Of a stretch of 52,055 bases of DNA, positions 43,301-51,519 are shown piece by piece. The notes under the pieces are model-generated. The model was given only the letters and a program-made list of their open reading frames with translations, was not told the DNA's origin and ran no database searches. The DNA is taken from assembly GCA_016208495.1 (NCBI GenBank), contig JACQXX010000149.1, positions 1 through 52,055 of the forward strand, given 5' to 3'. The stretch comes from Acidobacteriota bacterium. GTDB lineage: Bacteria > Acidobacteriota > Blastocatellia > Chloracidobacteriales > Chloracidobacteriaceae. The first letter of the stretch is position 1, and every line of letters begins with the position of its first letter. A program made the position numbers and the translations under genes.

Positions 43301-43321
43301 TTCGAACTTCCCGTACCCTGA
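40310..43321 (+). CDS. CheB-CheR-PAS fusion protein (methylesterase/methyltransferase signalling protein)
   Basis: 1003 aa from GTG 40310. Residues 40-230 form a CheB methylesterase domain with VGIGASAGG (Ser49), VQHLSPHHKS (His76) and LSGNASDGVVG (Asp168), so the Ser-His-Asp triad is intact. A CheR methyltransferase domain follows (about 245-510): IPVTQFFRDPESF, RIWVPGCSTGEEAYS (SAM-binding), RNVFIYFD. A coiled coil of repeated NEELQS units lies around 700-765, then two PAS domains (about 770-890 and 900-1000). No histidine kinase domain is present, whereas many such fusions end in one. The next gene encodes a hybrid kinase in the same direction, a likely partner. Cytoplasmic, with no receiver domain on CheB, so activation may come through PAS sensing. 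Confidence 0.94.
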   Translation: MKPNCPPKSPSSKKSPALAVPVSTPASRSTNQPAPVAKDVFPVVGIGASAGGLEAFTQLLSTLPPDTGMAFVLVQHLSPHHKSELVNLLSKTTAMPVREVEQELPIQPNHVYVIPPNASLTISDGKLVITERLPEQGISLPINTFFESLAHEYKELAIGIILSGNASDGVVGLKNIKSEGGVTFVQTEGSAKFPSMPRNAILSGHADFILPPDQIAAGLARLSQHTFTHIHSFQESGDILDNKKSELDKLFGMIRAATGVDFRHYKSNTIQRRITRRMKVCQIDTFSAYVTFLRKNQAELDLLFQDLLIPVTQFFRDPESFTALQRLVFARLTNLPPSDLPLRIWVPGCSTGEEAYSIAMVVLETLSDTASSRQTRIFATDVNLAMVERGRLGIYPREIEANVSPERLSRFFVPTENGYQISKTIRNMCIFAHQNVISDPPFSKVDLISCRNVFIYFDSPLQRQVLHTFHYALKPNGFLLLGNTETIGVCADLFLLVDKKGNLYQKKSNALVSPVHFKMSELPIIPGTGKQPMSSSPTIFDPEILKEADRLVLARYAPPGVVVNAQLNIVQFRGSTGLYLDPTPGVASLNLMKMAQPGLLPHLSQAISEADRKKAPVRWEGATLELKNGFQGITVVVIPLLMAELPEPHFLVLFEPEPTGLRKPDETKFLPEVSETPPPEWELERTSLRQELVVFKEYLQSVIEKQVATNEELQSANEEALSSNEELQSLNEELETAKEELQSTNEELITVNDELQNRNQELAQLNNDLSNLLDSVEMGFVVLDRELRIKRFTPMAGKILNLIPTDLGRPFSHINPNLHLPDLPSIFDEVVNQFRSKELELQDQTGRWYSLRFKPYKTLDYKIDGMVIALVEIDLLKRSVEAAEFARELSDAILETIQVPMVVLNKTLRIVQINEAFRQRFGVQSGVIVNQPFFELGTLPSKSLPLRTLLEDMLFQNQLFQRVVIELESDTMGRTPTIINVRRIEGHRDPAPLLLLAFELPVP

Positions 43322-43379
43322 CTGGAACCTGAAGTCTCTGTATCATCACCCGATAGCTTTCGAATTCAAAGGAGACACA

Positions 43380-45059
43380 ATGTCTGAGTATAATCATTTG
43401 AGTCGGGAGCAACTCATCAAAGAGTTAGATCACCTTCGAACACGATTTGAAACCGCCGCCGCCAGTCATCTGACAACAGTTCAATCCCTTCAACATCATC
43501 AAGTTGAACTTGAAACCCAAAACAGCGAACTGCTCGAAGCCAGGGCCCAGATCGAAGGATCGCGCATTCGGTATGTGAACCTCTATGATTTTGCTCCGGT
43601 TGGGTATGCCACCCTCTCGTTGACGGGGTGTATTTTGGAAATCAATTTAACGGGTGCCAGGTTACTCAATACCGAGCGATCAGCGATCACAGGCAATTTG
43701 TTTGCTCAATATGTGGTGAAATCTGATCTTCCCGTGTTACTCAATCACCTGCATCAGTGTCGAAATTCCACTGTCCCGGTAACCACTGAAATTTCAGTGA
43801 AAGGCCCAGACGGTGGTGCGATCACGGTTGAATTGCTCAGCCGACAAAATGAGACCGAGGAGGGCCACCCAACCATTCTCACCGTTTTGACCGATATCGC
43901 CGACCGCAAACGGCTTGAAGCTCACCGCCTGACCATTTCCAAACTGGAAAGCCTCGGGGTACTGGCCGGAGGGATTGCCCACGATTTTAATAACCTTCTG
44001 ACAATTATCACTGGCAATGTCAATCTGGCCAAACTTCAATCTACAAATCCAAAAGTCATTGAAAAACTGGACCGCATCGAACAAGCCGGAGTCCGGGCGC
44101 AAGGATTGGCCCGGCAACTGGTTACCTTTGCCCGAGGCGGTGAACCGGTTCGGAAAGTAACCGCCCTTGCCGGAATCATTCAGGAAACGGCGACTCTGGC
44201 CTTGAGTGGCTCAGCCATGGAGTTGACCTGCACGATTCCCGAAGCTACCTGGAGGGTTGATATTGACGCTGGTCAATTTGGTCAGGCACTGCACAACATC
44301 TTGATCAATGCCCGGGAAGCGTGCCCGGAAAATGGTAAAATTTCGATTCAGGCTGAAAACATTTTCATCTCGTCGCTGTCTGGACTTCCGCTCACGATGG
44401 GAAACTATGTCAAGCTTTCAATTCAGGATACTGGAGAGGGAATCCCCTCTGATATTTTGGGGAAAATCTATGACCCGTACTTTACCACCAAGGAAACTGG
44501 AAGCGGCCTTGGGCTGGCAGTCGCCAATTCGGTTGTGACCAGGCACGGCGGCTGGCTGGCCGTAACGACAAAAGAGAATCTTGGCACGACGTTTACCATC
44601 TACCTGCCCGCCGCCAAAGACGTGACCCCTTCTGAACATCACCCACCTTCGATAGCAGGCGGTGCTCAACCATCAGCGACTCCAGCCCGCATTCTCGTCA
44701 TGGACGACGAATCAATGATTTTGAACATATGTCAGGAGATTCTGGAGAGCAACGGGTATCGTGTCGAAGTGGCCACGAACGGAACTGAGGCCATTGACCT
44801 GTTTCAGGCGGCAAAAGCCAGCGGATATCCTTTTGATCTGGTGGTGCTCGACCTCACGATTGTGGGTGGGATGGGTGGACGCGAAACCATGGAACACCTG
44901 CTCAAACTCGATAAGGATGTCCGGGCGATTGTGTGCAGCGGATACTCAAACACTCAGGTTTTATCCAGGTACGCGGACTTCGGTTTCCGTGATTTCCTCT
45001 CCAAACCTTTTCAGATGGACGATTTATTGCACATGTGCAAAAAGTACTCCCGTCGGTAA
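43380..45059 (+). CDS. Hybrid histidine kinase (PAS, HisKA/HATPase, receiver)
   Basis: 559 aa from ATG 43380, preceded by AAAGGAGA. An N-terminal coiled coil (LREQLIKELDHL-like, then a QHHQVELETQNSELLEA segment) leads into a PAS domain (VNLYDFAPVGYATLS). The dimerisation/phosphoacceptor box is GGIAHDFNNLL (His201). The ATPase domain shows NILINAREAC, DTGEGIP and GSGLGLAVANSVV. A C-terminal receiver (about 440-559) has VMDDE, phosphoacceptor Asp491 in VVLDLTI, and Lys in FLSKPF. There is no membrane segment, so it is a cytosolic sensor. It follows the CheB-CheR-PAS gene by 58 bp and is probably co-expressed with it, supplying the kinase activity that protein lacks. Confidence 0.94.
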   Translation: MSEYNHLSREQLIKELDHLRTRFETAAASHLTTVQSLQHHQVELETQNSELLEARAQIEGSRIRYVNLYDFAPVGYATLSLTGCILEINLTGARLLNTERSAITGNLFAQYVVKSDLPVLLNHLHQCRNSTVPVTTEISVKGPDGGAITVELLSRQNETEEGHPTILTVLTDIADRKRLEAHRLTISKLESLGVLAGGIAHDFNNLLTIITGNVNLAKLQSTNPKVIEKLDRIEQAGVRAQGLARQLVTFARGGEPVRKVTALAGIIQETATLALSGSAMELTCTIPEATWRVDIDAGQFGQALHNILINAREACPENGKISIQAENIFISSLSGLPLTMGNYVKLSIQDTGEGIPSDILGKIYDPYFTTKETGSGLGLAVANSVVTRHGGWLAVTTKENLGTTFTIYLPAAKDVTPSEHHPPSIAGGAQPSATPARILVMDDESMILNICQEILESNGYRVEVATNGTEAIDLFQAAKASGYPFDLVVLDLTIVGGMGGRETMEHLLKLDKDVRAIVCSGYSNTQVLSRYADFGFRDFLSKPFQMDDLLHMCKKYSRR

Positions 45060-45143
45060 CCAACCCATATCCGGCTGATATTAAATTTTGAGTGCCGTAT
45101 TGACAGAGCGGAACTTTTTCCCCAACGTTGTGTCCAAACTGCT

Positions 45144-45662
45144 ATGTTGAACATCCGTCATATTTCCACCAGCCAGCGCTGTGATATTTGCCACCAGTCG
45201 GACCAGTTTGATCCGATTCAGGAGGTGTGTTTCCGATGTGCCGGGGTGGAAATCGGTTTCCGTGTCCCACTTTCACGGCCAGCACCGCTTCCGCCATTTC
45301 TGGCAGCTTTGCTCATTGCGCCGCCGGCTCGGCCCAAAGTGAAAATAACGCTGAGGAAAGTAATCCATTTCACGTTGGGGTTAATACTGGCACTGGTTCT
45401 CAATGGCGGCGCGCTGCTGGTGGCCTGTACCTTCAATGAGCCAGCCCCAAATGTCCAAACCACCAGTTCTGAGGAAGGGTGGACATTCCCGCACTATCAG
45501 TCAAAAACAGTTGAAGAACATCTGGTTGAATCGTTTGAGGGATTCCCCAGGATTTTGCTGCCCGGTCTCTGCTTTGGAGTCGCAAACACTCTGCTTTGGA
45601 TCGCGATAGCTCAATATCTTCCTTCTTCCCTGAAGGAGATTGGGTTGGAATTGTCAGAATAA
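45144..45662 (+). CDS. Small membrane protein with N-terminal zinc-ribbon-like Cys pairs
   Basis: 172 aa. Two CxxC pairs, CDIC (13-16) and CFRC (29-32), suggest a zinc ribbon. Then comes a Pro-rich linker (PLSRPAPLPPFLAALLIAPP), one transmembrane helix (FTLGLILALVLNGGALLVAC), an extracytoplasmic stretch and a second hydrophobic segment (ILLPGLCFGVANTLLWIAIA). No family is recognised. It starts 84 bp after the hybrid kinase stop in the same direction, so a link with signalling is possible but not shown. Confidence 0.75.
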   Translation: MLNIRHISTSQRCDICHQSDQFDPIQEVCFRCAGVEIGFRVPLSRPAPLPPFLAALLIAPPARPKVKITLRKVIHFTLGLILALVLNGGALLVACTFNEPAPNVQTTSSEEGWTFPHYQSKTVEEHLVESFEGFPRILLPGLCFGVANTLLWIAIAQYLPSSLKEIGLELSE

Positions 45663-45669
45663 GGGCTCT

Positions 45670-45879
45670 ATAGCATTTTGCAATGAATAAGTACCTTACC
45701 GAAAATTTCCAGACATTTTAACCACGAAACACACGAACGACACGAAAAGAATCAAACGCTTACCCAATCCAATATCTCAGGAAACTTATGACAAGGTACT
45801 TATCTTGGGTTAGGAGACAGTCAAATAATTCAATCAAAGGGATTTAGTAAACAACTGACAACTGACTACGAACTGGAAC
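45670..45879. repeat. Diverged family A element interrupted by a family B element
   Basis: The left end ATAGCATTTTGCAATG (45670-45685) and the right part (GACAGTCAAATAATTCAATC.. to CGAACTGGAAC, 45815-45879) match family A copies at 2.2 and 4.0 kb. Between them lies the family B element at 45687-45803. Confidence 0.65.
45687..45803. repeat. Family B terminal-inverted-repeat element, copy 2 (117 bp)
   Basis: Perfect 11-bp ends, ATAAGTACCTT (45687-45697) and AAGGTACTTAT (45793-45803). The interior is homologous to the reverse complement of 28809-28926. It has no coding capacity. Confidence 0.85.
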
Positions 45880-45880
45880 T

Positions 45881-48682
45881 ATGTCAATGCTTTCGCTTGA
45901 ATCAACCTTTCAAGACAACTGGGCCGCGTTGGTTCGCCGACTGGAGGCACAAACCCAGGAATCAATCCGTGAACTGCTTGCGATCTGGCAGGATGTAAAG
46001 GAATTGGCAACCCGACACATTCTGGAACGGCAGGTTCCTGAATTTCCAGAGGCGAGTGGCTCCGATCTTGAAGCCTATCGTCACTTCCGCCATCAAACGG
46101 CCATTGATTTGATCGAAACCGTTCTGGCAGAGGTAGACCGAAAGCGAGTATTCAAGCGAATCATCAAACTGATTGAAACCTTTGACCGCAGTGTTGACGA
46201 AGCACTTAAAAATTTGCCTGAAACTCCAATCATTTCAGAAAAACAGGTCAATGAAATGTTTGAAACCGGGGTCAATTCAACACTGGCTCGACTCTGGTTG
46301 AAGCTCCGAATCCGACAGAAAAAACTCAACTGGCAATTGGTCGTGACCGAAGAGTGGCAAACCCTGAATCGAGAGCGACTCAAGCGGGAAGGCCAGTTGC
46401 TGCTAGACCTCGTTCTGCTCTTGCGAAAATTGCAATCACCCTGGGAATTGACCCGGATCCATCTGGATGAACGCGTGAAAGGTAAGCGGACCGGCCAGAT
46501 TGATTCCAGTGCCCGGCTTGAAACCCAAAAGCAAAATGTTTTGCGACGAATCCATCAGTTTGAACTTGCGTTCACGCGGTACAAACTGTTTTCTGAACGG
46601 TTGCGCTCAAAGCTGGAAACCCGGTTGTCACACCGGCTGGCCGTGCGGTCATTGGCGCCGCTGCCAAAAAAATCACCGCCACCGGGGCCCGAATTTCTCA
46701 AGCTGTGGGTGGAACAACTCCGAGCAGTCGAGGCGGAAGCGCGGCTTGAAATTGAATTGACCCGCCACGAAGGAAGGCTGATTGACCTTTTTACACAATT
46801 CCTCGACCAGGTCGAGCGCGAACGGATGGCACTCCGCACTGAACTCCAATCCCTCACTCGGGATGTTCGTCGTCAGGTGGAATCAAATGGGCCAGTCACG
46901 TTAACGGATCTGGAAGCCGATGTCGTCCCAGCGCTCAGTCGGGTTCACGATTTAGAATCCACCTTTCGCAAACAACTCAACCCACTCCGGGCGCCGGTTG
47001 AACTGCTGGCCTGGTTGAGCCCTTACCCGCCCAAAAAACCCAAACCGAAGCTCCTGCGACCATTCGATTTTTATCAGCGCACGTTTGACCGTCGGGTGCA
47101 GACTGGGGTCGAACACATTTTTAGGGACCTTGAAGCACAACATACGGCGATTGTGACTCAGGTTGAACAAGCCCGCGAAGTCATTGTTTTTGGCACCAGC
47201 GCACTGGATGCTCATTTGGAAAATGATCGGATGGTGGCGCGTGAAGCCTTCCATAATGCCCTGCGCATGCTGGAACGCCTGAACCAGCCTGACACCAGTT
47301 GGCGGCTCCCGGTCGAACGTCGGTTGCTGGAGCTCCTGGCCGGAATGTTTCTTGAAGTTCGGGTTTTGCTCTCGCGTGATTATCTAGGGGCACTCGCCTA
47401 TCTCGCCCAAAAAGGGACCAGTTCCGCGCTCAGCGAAAAGCTCGAAGCTGGTTCCGAGGTGATGACCGAACTGATTCAAAAATCAGTGGATGTCAGCGAG
47501 GCCGGGTTTTCCGAATTTCTCGTGGCCATTGGCTGGAAACAAAAATTTGATCCGGGCAAATCTGAAATCTACCGCCGCACCTACCTTCCAAAAGAGTTTA
47601 CCGCCGATCTCTCCAAAAAAGAAATGCCGACTATTTACCGGCGCTTGTTTCGGTTTGAAGCGGTTGATGATCCACGCTTTTTGATTGGTCGCGCCGAAGA
47701 ACTGGCTGCGATTGCCGAAGCCCGGACCAACTGGGAATCTGGCCGCCGGGTAGCCATTTTGATTACCGGTCCCCGTGGCAGCGGCAAAACCAGCCTGATC
47801 AATTGTGTCCTCAAACGGCATCTGGCCGGGGTCGAAATCATTCGAGGTGATTTCGGCGAACGCATCACCTCGGTTGAACATTTGCACGCTCATCTGGCCC
47901 GGTTGTTTGGGGTGGATTCCTCCGATGAACTTGAACCCTTCCTCCTGGAACGTCGCCGAATCATTATTTTGGAAGAAATCGAACGCCTCTTCCTCCGTCA
48001 AATTGGACATTATGTGGCGGTTCGTGAACTTCAGCGGTTGATGGCCGCAACCTGTTCGACCACCTTTTGGATTCTCGCGGGGAACCAGGTGGCGTTTCAT
48101 TTTCTGGATCCGGCGGTTCAATTTGGAAATAGCTTTTCCCATCGGATCAATGTCGGAAATGTCAGCCGCGATACCCTGCAGCAAGCCATTTTATTGCGGC
48201 ACAACCTTTCCGGACTCCGGCTCGAATTTGCCGAACGCCCGCGAGAAGAAACCTGGATGTCCCGGCTTCAGGACAAACTGGCTGGCCAAATTGACGCTGA
48301 AACCCAGTTTTTCGACACATTGTTTGAAGAATCAAACGGGGTGTTCCGCACGGCTTTTGAAATCTGGTTGGGTCATCTGGACCGGGTTGAAGCCGGGTCG
48401 CTCTATATGAAAGTGCTCGACATTCCAGACCTTGAGCCAGTGATGGAAGTGCTGACCCAGGAAGACTGGTTTGCCCTCAAAGCCATCCTGCAACACGGCA
48501 GCCTGACTCCGGAAGAACACGCCGTCATTTTTTTGGAAACAACCAGTGCCAGCCGGGCCCGGTTTGATCAATTACTGGCTCGCGAAATCATCGAACCGGA
48601 TCCGTTGAAACCTGGTCTTCGCGTTCGTCCCGAAGCCCTGCGACTGGTGAAAGAAGGGTTGTACAAGCGGAATTTGCTTTAG
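45881..48682 (+). CDS. Large ATPase with long helical N-terminus and C-terminal AAA-type P-loop domain
   Basis: 933 aa, soluble. Residues 1-590 are almost entirely charged alpha-helix and probably coiled coil (for example RLKREGQLLLDLVLLLRKLQ; RERMALRTELQSLTRDVRRQ). The ATPase domain begins near 600 with FLIGRAEELAAI. Walker A is GPRGSGKTS at 630-638 and Walker B is RIIILEEIERL near 693-703. The GRAEEL start is reminiscent of Orc1/Cdc6- or STAND-like ATPases. A C-terminal winged-helix-like region follows (LTPEEHAVIFLETTSASRAR; LREIIEPDPL-type). The function is unknown; mechanical, DNA-associated or signalling roles are all possible. The ATG at 45881 directly abuts the repeat element at 45670-45879, so its promoter or ribosome site lies within repeat DNA; ATG 45887 is an alternative. 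Confidence 0.75.
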   Translation: MSMLSLESTFQDNWAALVRRLEAQTQESIRELLAIWQDVKELATRHILERQVPEFPEASGSDLEAYRHFRHQTAIDLIETVLAEVDRKRVFKRIIKLIETFDRSVDEALKNLPETPIISEKQVNEMFETGVNSTLARLWLKLRIRQKKLNWQLVVTEEWQTLNRERLKREGQLLLDLVLLLRKLQSPWELTRIHLDERVKGKRTGQIDSSARLETQKQNVLRRIHQFELAFTRYKLFSERLRSKLETRLSHRLAVRSLAPLPKKSPPPGPEFLKLWVEQLRAVEAEARLEIELTRHEGRLIDLFTQFLDQVERERMALRTELQSLTRDVRRQVESNGPVTLTDLEADVVPALSRVHDLESTFRKQLNPLRAPVELLAWLSPYPPKKPKPKLLRPFDFYQRTFDRRVQTGVEHIFRDLEAQHTAIVTQVEQAREVIVFGTSALDAHLENDRMVAREAFHNALRMLERLNQPDTSWRLPVERRLLELLAGMFLEVRVLLSRDYLGALAYLAQKGTSSALSEKLEAGSEVMTELIQKSVDVSEAGFSEFLVAIGWKQKFDPGKSEIYRRTYLPKEFTADLSKKEMPTIYRRLFRFEAVDDPRFLIGRAEELAAIAEARTNWESGRRVAILITGPRGSGKTSLINCVLKRHLAGVEIIRGDFGERITSVEHLHAHLARLFGVDSSDELEPFLLERRRIIILEEIERLFLRQIGHYVAVRELQRLMAATCSTTFWILAGNQVAFHFLDPAVQFGNSFSHRINVGNVSRDTLQQAILLRHNLSGLRLEFAERPREETWMSRLQDKLAGQIDAETQFFDTLFEESNGVFRTAFEIWLGHLDRVEAGSLYMKVLDIPDLEPVMEVLTQEDWFALKAILQHGSLTPEEHAVIFLETTSASRARFDQLLAREIIEPDPLKPGLRVRPEALRLVKEGLYKRNLL

Positions 48683-48710
48683 CGTTTTGGGAAAAGAGTG
48701 AACGGACATA

Positions 48711-48774
48711 AAGGACATAAATTCGAAACCCCGAACCCCGAACCCCGAACCCCGAACCCCGAACCCCGAACCCG
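48711..48774. repeat. AAGGACATAAATTCGAAA prefix plus (CGAACCC)n heptamer array
   Basis: About seven CGAACCC units preceded by a unique-looking 18-bp prefix. The same prefix precedes the array at 49635-49712. Confidence 0.9.
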
Positions 48775-48788
48775 ATTGAAAGATTTCT

Positions 48789-49604
48789 ATGACACACCTG
48801 ATCGTTTTCCTGTGGTTGCAACCTGAGATGGATTTTTCTCAGGATTTCTGGAAGTGGATTACCCTTGAGAAAATCCTCGAAGCCAGTCTGGTAATTGGCG
48901 TCGCTGTGCTCCTGGTGTATGTGACTGGCCGGTTGCTTGAAATGCTCAGCATCCGGGCGCCACGGGCGCGGTTTTTTTTCAAACTGCTGACACCCATCCT
49001 GCGCTTTGGCATCTGGTTTACCATGACCATGCTGGTGGTGGCCATTTTTGCCCCGTCGCGCGAAACCATGCTTGCCGTTACGGCTTCGATAGGGATTGCC
49101 CTGGGGTTAGGCGCGCAAGATTTAATCAAAAATTTGATTGGTGGTTTGATGGTGCTCATTGACCGGCCCTATCAACTTGGGGACCGCGTCAAACTTGGGG
49201 ATGCCTATGGTGAAATTGACCACATTGGTTTGTACAGTACCAAATTGACCACGCCGGACGACACGCGGGTGACCATTCCGAACAGCCAGATTTTGAATGG
49301 TGTCCCCTGGAATTCCAATTCCGGTGTTCCTGATTGCCAGGTGGTGACAGATGTATTTGTCCCACACCATACTGATCCGGCCACGGCGCTTGAAGTCGGG
49401 TACGAAGCCGCGTTTAGTTCACCGTACACATTGCTTTCCAAACCCGTGGTCGTGCTCCTGATTGAAGAAGTAGCCCTGAACCCTTATTTGAAAGTCCGGG
49501 TCAAAGCCTATGTGTATGATCACCGGTATGAACCGCGATTCCAGTCAGACATCACCCATCGGGCCAAAACCGAATTTCTCAAGCGGGGCATCGTTTTCCA
49601 GTGA
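48789..49604 (+). CDS. MscS-family mechanosensitive channel
   Basis: 271 aa from ATG 48789; ATG 48828 is also possible. Two or three membrane helices: [19 protein letters not shown] (TM1), [15 protein letters not shown] (TM2), then the pore-lining Gly/Ala helix [20 protein letters not shown]. The MscS beta domain follows: [46 protein letters not shown]. An alpha/beta C-terminal domain ends with KTEFLKRGI. MscS-type channels release solutes on hypo-osmotic shock. It is flanked on both sides by heptamer arrays with the same prefix. Short, single-domain type, plausible as a complete channel. Confidence 0.93.
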   Translation: MTHLIVFLWLQPEMDFSQDFWKWITLEKILEASLVIGVAVLLVYVTGRLLEMLSIRAPRARFFFKLLTPILRFGIWFTMTMLVVAIFAPSRETMLAVTASIGIALGLGAQDLIKNLIGGLMVLIDRPYQLGDRVKLGDAYGEIDHIGLYSTKLTTPDDTRVTIPNSQILNGVPWNSNSGVPDCQVVTDVFVPHHTDPATALEVGYEAAFSSPYTLLSKPVVVLLIEEVALNPYLKVRVKAYVYDHRYEPRFQSDITHRAKTEFLKRGIVFQ

Positions 49605-49634
49605 GCCGAGGCGGTGCGGGTTTTGAGCGGCAAA

Positions 49635-49712
49635 AGGACATAAATTCGAAAACCCTGAACCCTGAACCCTGAACCCTGAACCCTGAACCCTGAACCCTGA
49701 ACCCCGAACCCT
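49635..49712. repeat. AAGGACATAAATTCGAAA prefix plus (CCCTGAA)n heptamer array
   Basis: About eight CCCTGAA units after the same prefix as at 48711, directly downstream of the MscS gene and just before the convergent gene's stop codon. Confidence 0.9.
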
Positions 49713-49721
49713 CACATGGCA

Positions 49722-50429
49722 TTACTTCGCAAAATTCTCTTTCATTCCGGACAGAAACTCCTCTGAGGGTTCGTGTTTGGCATAGCGGGGTGGTTCAAAT
49801 AAACCGTCAGCCACCTCGAGACTGATGTTGGCCAGTTCAAATCCGAGTGCCGATTGCTGGTTTTCAAGCTCCATTTTGATCAACAAATTTTGATGATCTT
49901 TGGCAAAGTAAAAAAAGACCCCGGCCTTTTCGCCGGCGATGACCATTTTGACTTTCTGAGTCGCGTAGCCATTGACGGTCGCCTCACCCAGGGGGACGAT
50001 GTTGGCTTCATTCTTGAGATTGACAAATCCTTCGATCAATTTGGCTGAGTCCATAATTGGAAACGGCTCCTGGTCTTCAAATTCGGTGTACCGGTTTCGT
50101 TGTGGGTCAATGACCAAAACCGGTTTTCCTGGAATGGAAATTACAATCACCTTATAGCCTCGCATCACCTCGTTTGCGTCTGACGCACCTTCAAATGGGT
50201 GAAATTCACACCGGACTTTTCCCGCTTTTTTGATAAAGGTTTGCTTGACGGTGGAACCTTCAACCGTGACCGTCATGTCCCCCATAAAATCAGGCTGCCC
50301 GGTGAGCTGATTGAAGAACTGTGCTTTGGTATCGGTGGTGTTTGGGGCCGATGGTTTGCTGGTTTGCGCCAACGTTTCATTTCCGGAGAAAACTCCAAGA
50401 AACACACAAACAAGGAAAACTCGAAACAT
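49722..50429 (-). CDS. Exported LolA-like / DUF4412-type protein
   Basis: 235 aa from the ATG at 50429 (AAGGA about 9 nt upstream); a longer in-frame start is less likely because it would spoil the signal peptide MFRVFLVCVFLGVFSGNET. The mature protein is beta-rich: DFMGDMTVTVEGSTVKQTF, AGKVRCEFHPFEG, KVIVISIPGKPVLVIDPQRN, YTEFEDQEPFP, and YATQKVKMVIAGEKAGVFFY. This strand pattern and the VIDP..N..Y element fit the outer-membrane lipoprotein-sorting (LolA-like)/DUF4412 group, whose members bind lipid or lipoprotein. No lipobox Cys. Single gene, convergent with mscS. Confidence 0.7.
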   Translation of the reverse strand: MFRVFLVCVFLGVFSGNETLAQTSKPSAPNTTDTKAQFFNQLTGQPDFMGDMTVTVEGSTVKQTFIKKAGKVRCEFHPFEGASDANEVMRGYKVIVISIPGKPVLVIDPQRNRYTEFEDQEPFPIMDSAKLIEGFVNLKNEANIVPLGEATVNGYATQKVKMVIAGEKAGVFFYFAKDHQNLLIKMELENQQSALGFELANISLEVADGLFEPPRYAKHEPSEEFLSGMKENFAK

Positions 50430-50691
50430 CTTTGGAAATCCTTTTGAAAAAATGAATATTTTGACCATTCCCAACGTGACGGTGTAGAAATGTGGTGGAA
50501 AAGATTGGGAAAATAAACTGAATTCTGCAATCTTGCGCCAGAACCCTCATCCAACTTGCAGGTTCAATGAGTAAAGGTACCGCAAGTTCGCTTCACGTCG
50601 TGCATTTCCCCTCCATCTCCGGCACAATGCACCATCTTCCACAACAAAAACCTTTTCGAAGGCTTCTGATTCTTCCAGGCTGTTGGGTGTT

Positions 50692-51408
50692 ATGTATTTT
50701 TCTTGGATCAATGACACTGTTCACCAAACACAATCCATCGCCGCAAAAGTGAATCTGGTCTGGCTTCACTTCACGGCTGAAATTGTTGAAGGATTCTCCC
50801 TGATTTGGAAAGCGGTTCAATGGACCGTGATTGTGTTTGTGCTGCTCCACCTCGTGCTGGTCATCACCTGTTGTTTAAACCCGATGCTGAACTGGGAGGA
50901 AAAAGCCTTTCTGGCGGTAGGCATTCCAGCCGTTGGCGCCATTCACGGGGTGATGGTCGGGCTGGTCATTGGGGGGATTTTACTGGGCTGGCGGCTGTTT
51001 GGGTGGGCCAACCTGGTCCTGATCGTCAGTTTGTTTGTCTGCACGAGTTTTGCCTACTGGTCGGGGAGCCATTTTATTTCCAGCTTTTTTGATGAATTGA
51101 TCCTCACGCTCGCCACTGGATTCACGCAAGTGACCACGATGCAGGCCGCGCACATTTCACAGCCAATCGTGATGATCCTGCTGCTCCCGCTCCTGTTGAT
51201 TAAATTTCTCACGCTGGTGGACGCCTGGATGGCATTGTTTCAACTGGTGATGGCGATTTTCGCGGTTGGCCTGGCGGGCGTGGCGAGCGGTTTGACGCTG
51301 TCGTTTGTACCGCTGGCCTGGACAATGCTGAACCGGCTCCAGGCACGCGGTCAGGCTCAGTCACTGGTGTTGCAGTCAGTGCCTGGAAATAATCCTTTCC
51401 CGCTGTAA
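50692..51408 (+). CDS. Multi-pass membrane protein of unknown function
   Basis: 238 aa from ATG 50692, with no strong ribosome site. About five hydrophobic segments are visible: VQWTVIVFVLLHLVLVITCC, GIPAVGAIHGVMVGLVIGGI, WANLVLIVSLFVCTSFAYW, IVMILLLPLLLIKFL, and LVMAIFAVGLAGVASGLTLS. Short loops and a Gln-rich C-terminal tail follow. No transporter or enzyme motif was recognised. Genes on either side give no functional clue. Confidence 0.7.
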   Translation: MYFSWINDTVHQTQSIAAKVNLVWLHFTAEIVEGFSLIWKAVQWTVIVFVLLHLVLVITCCLNPMLNWEEKAFLAVGIPAVGAIHGVMVGLVIGGILLGWRLFGWANLVLIVSLFVCTSFAYWSGSHFISSFFDELILTLATGFTQVTTMQAAHISQPIVMILLLPLLLIKFLTLVDAWMALFQLVMAIFAVGLAGVASGLTLSFVPLAWTMLNRLQARGQAQSLVLQSVPGNNPFPL

Positions 51409-51519
51409 AAAATAAAAAAACGGTTTCAAACAATTTACCTGAACCAAACAACTTCTCCGAAAAGCTGATGTAGAGTGGGCTACACCGTTCATCCAATCCA
51501 GCCTGTTTCGGAGTTTCCC

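Noticed and set aside
49635-49712. (CCCTGAA)n resembling a telomere repeat
   Set aside because: The arrays are internal, occur in both orientations and have many different unit sequences, so they do not mark a linear replicon end.
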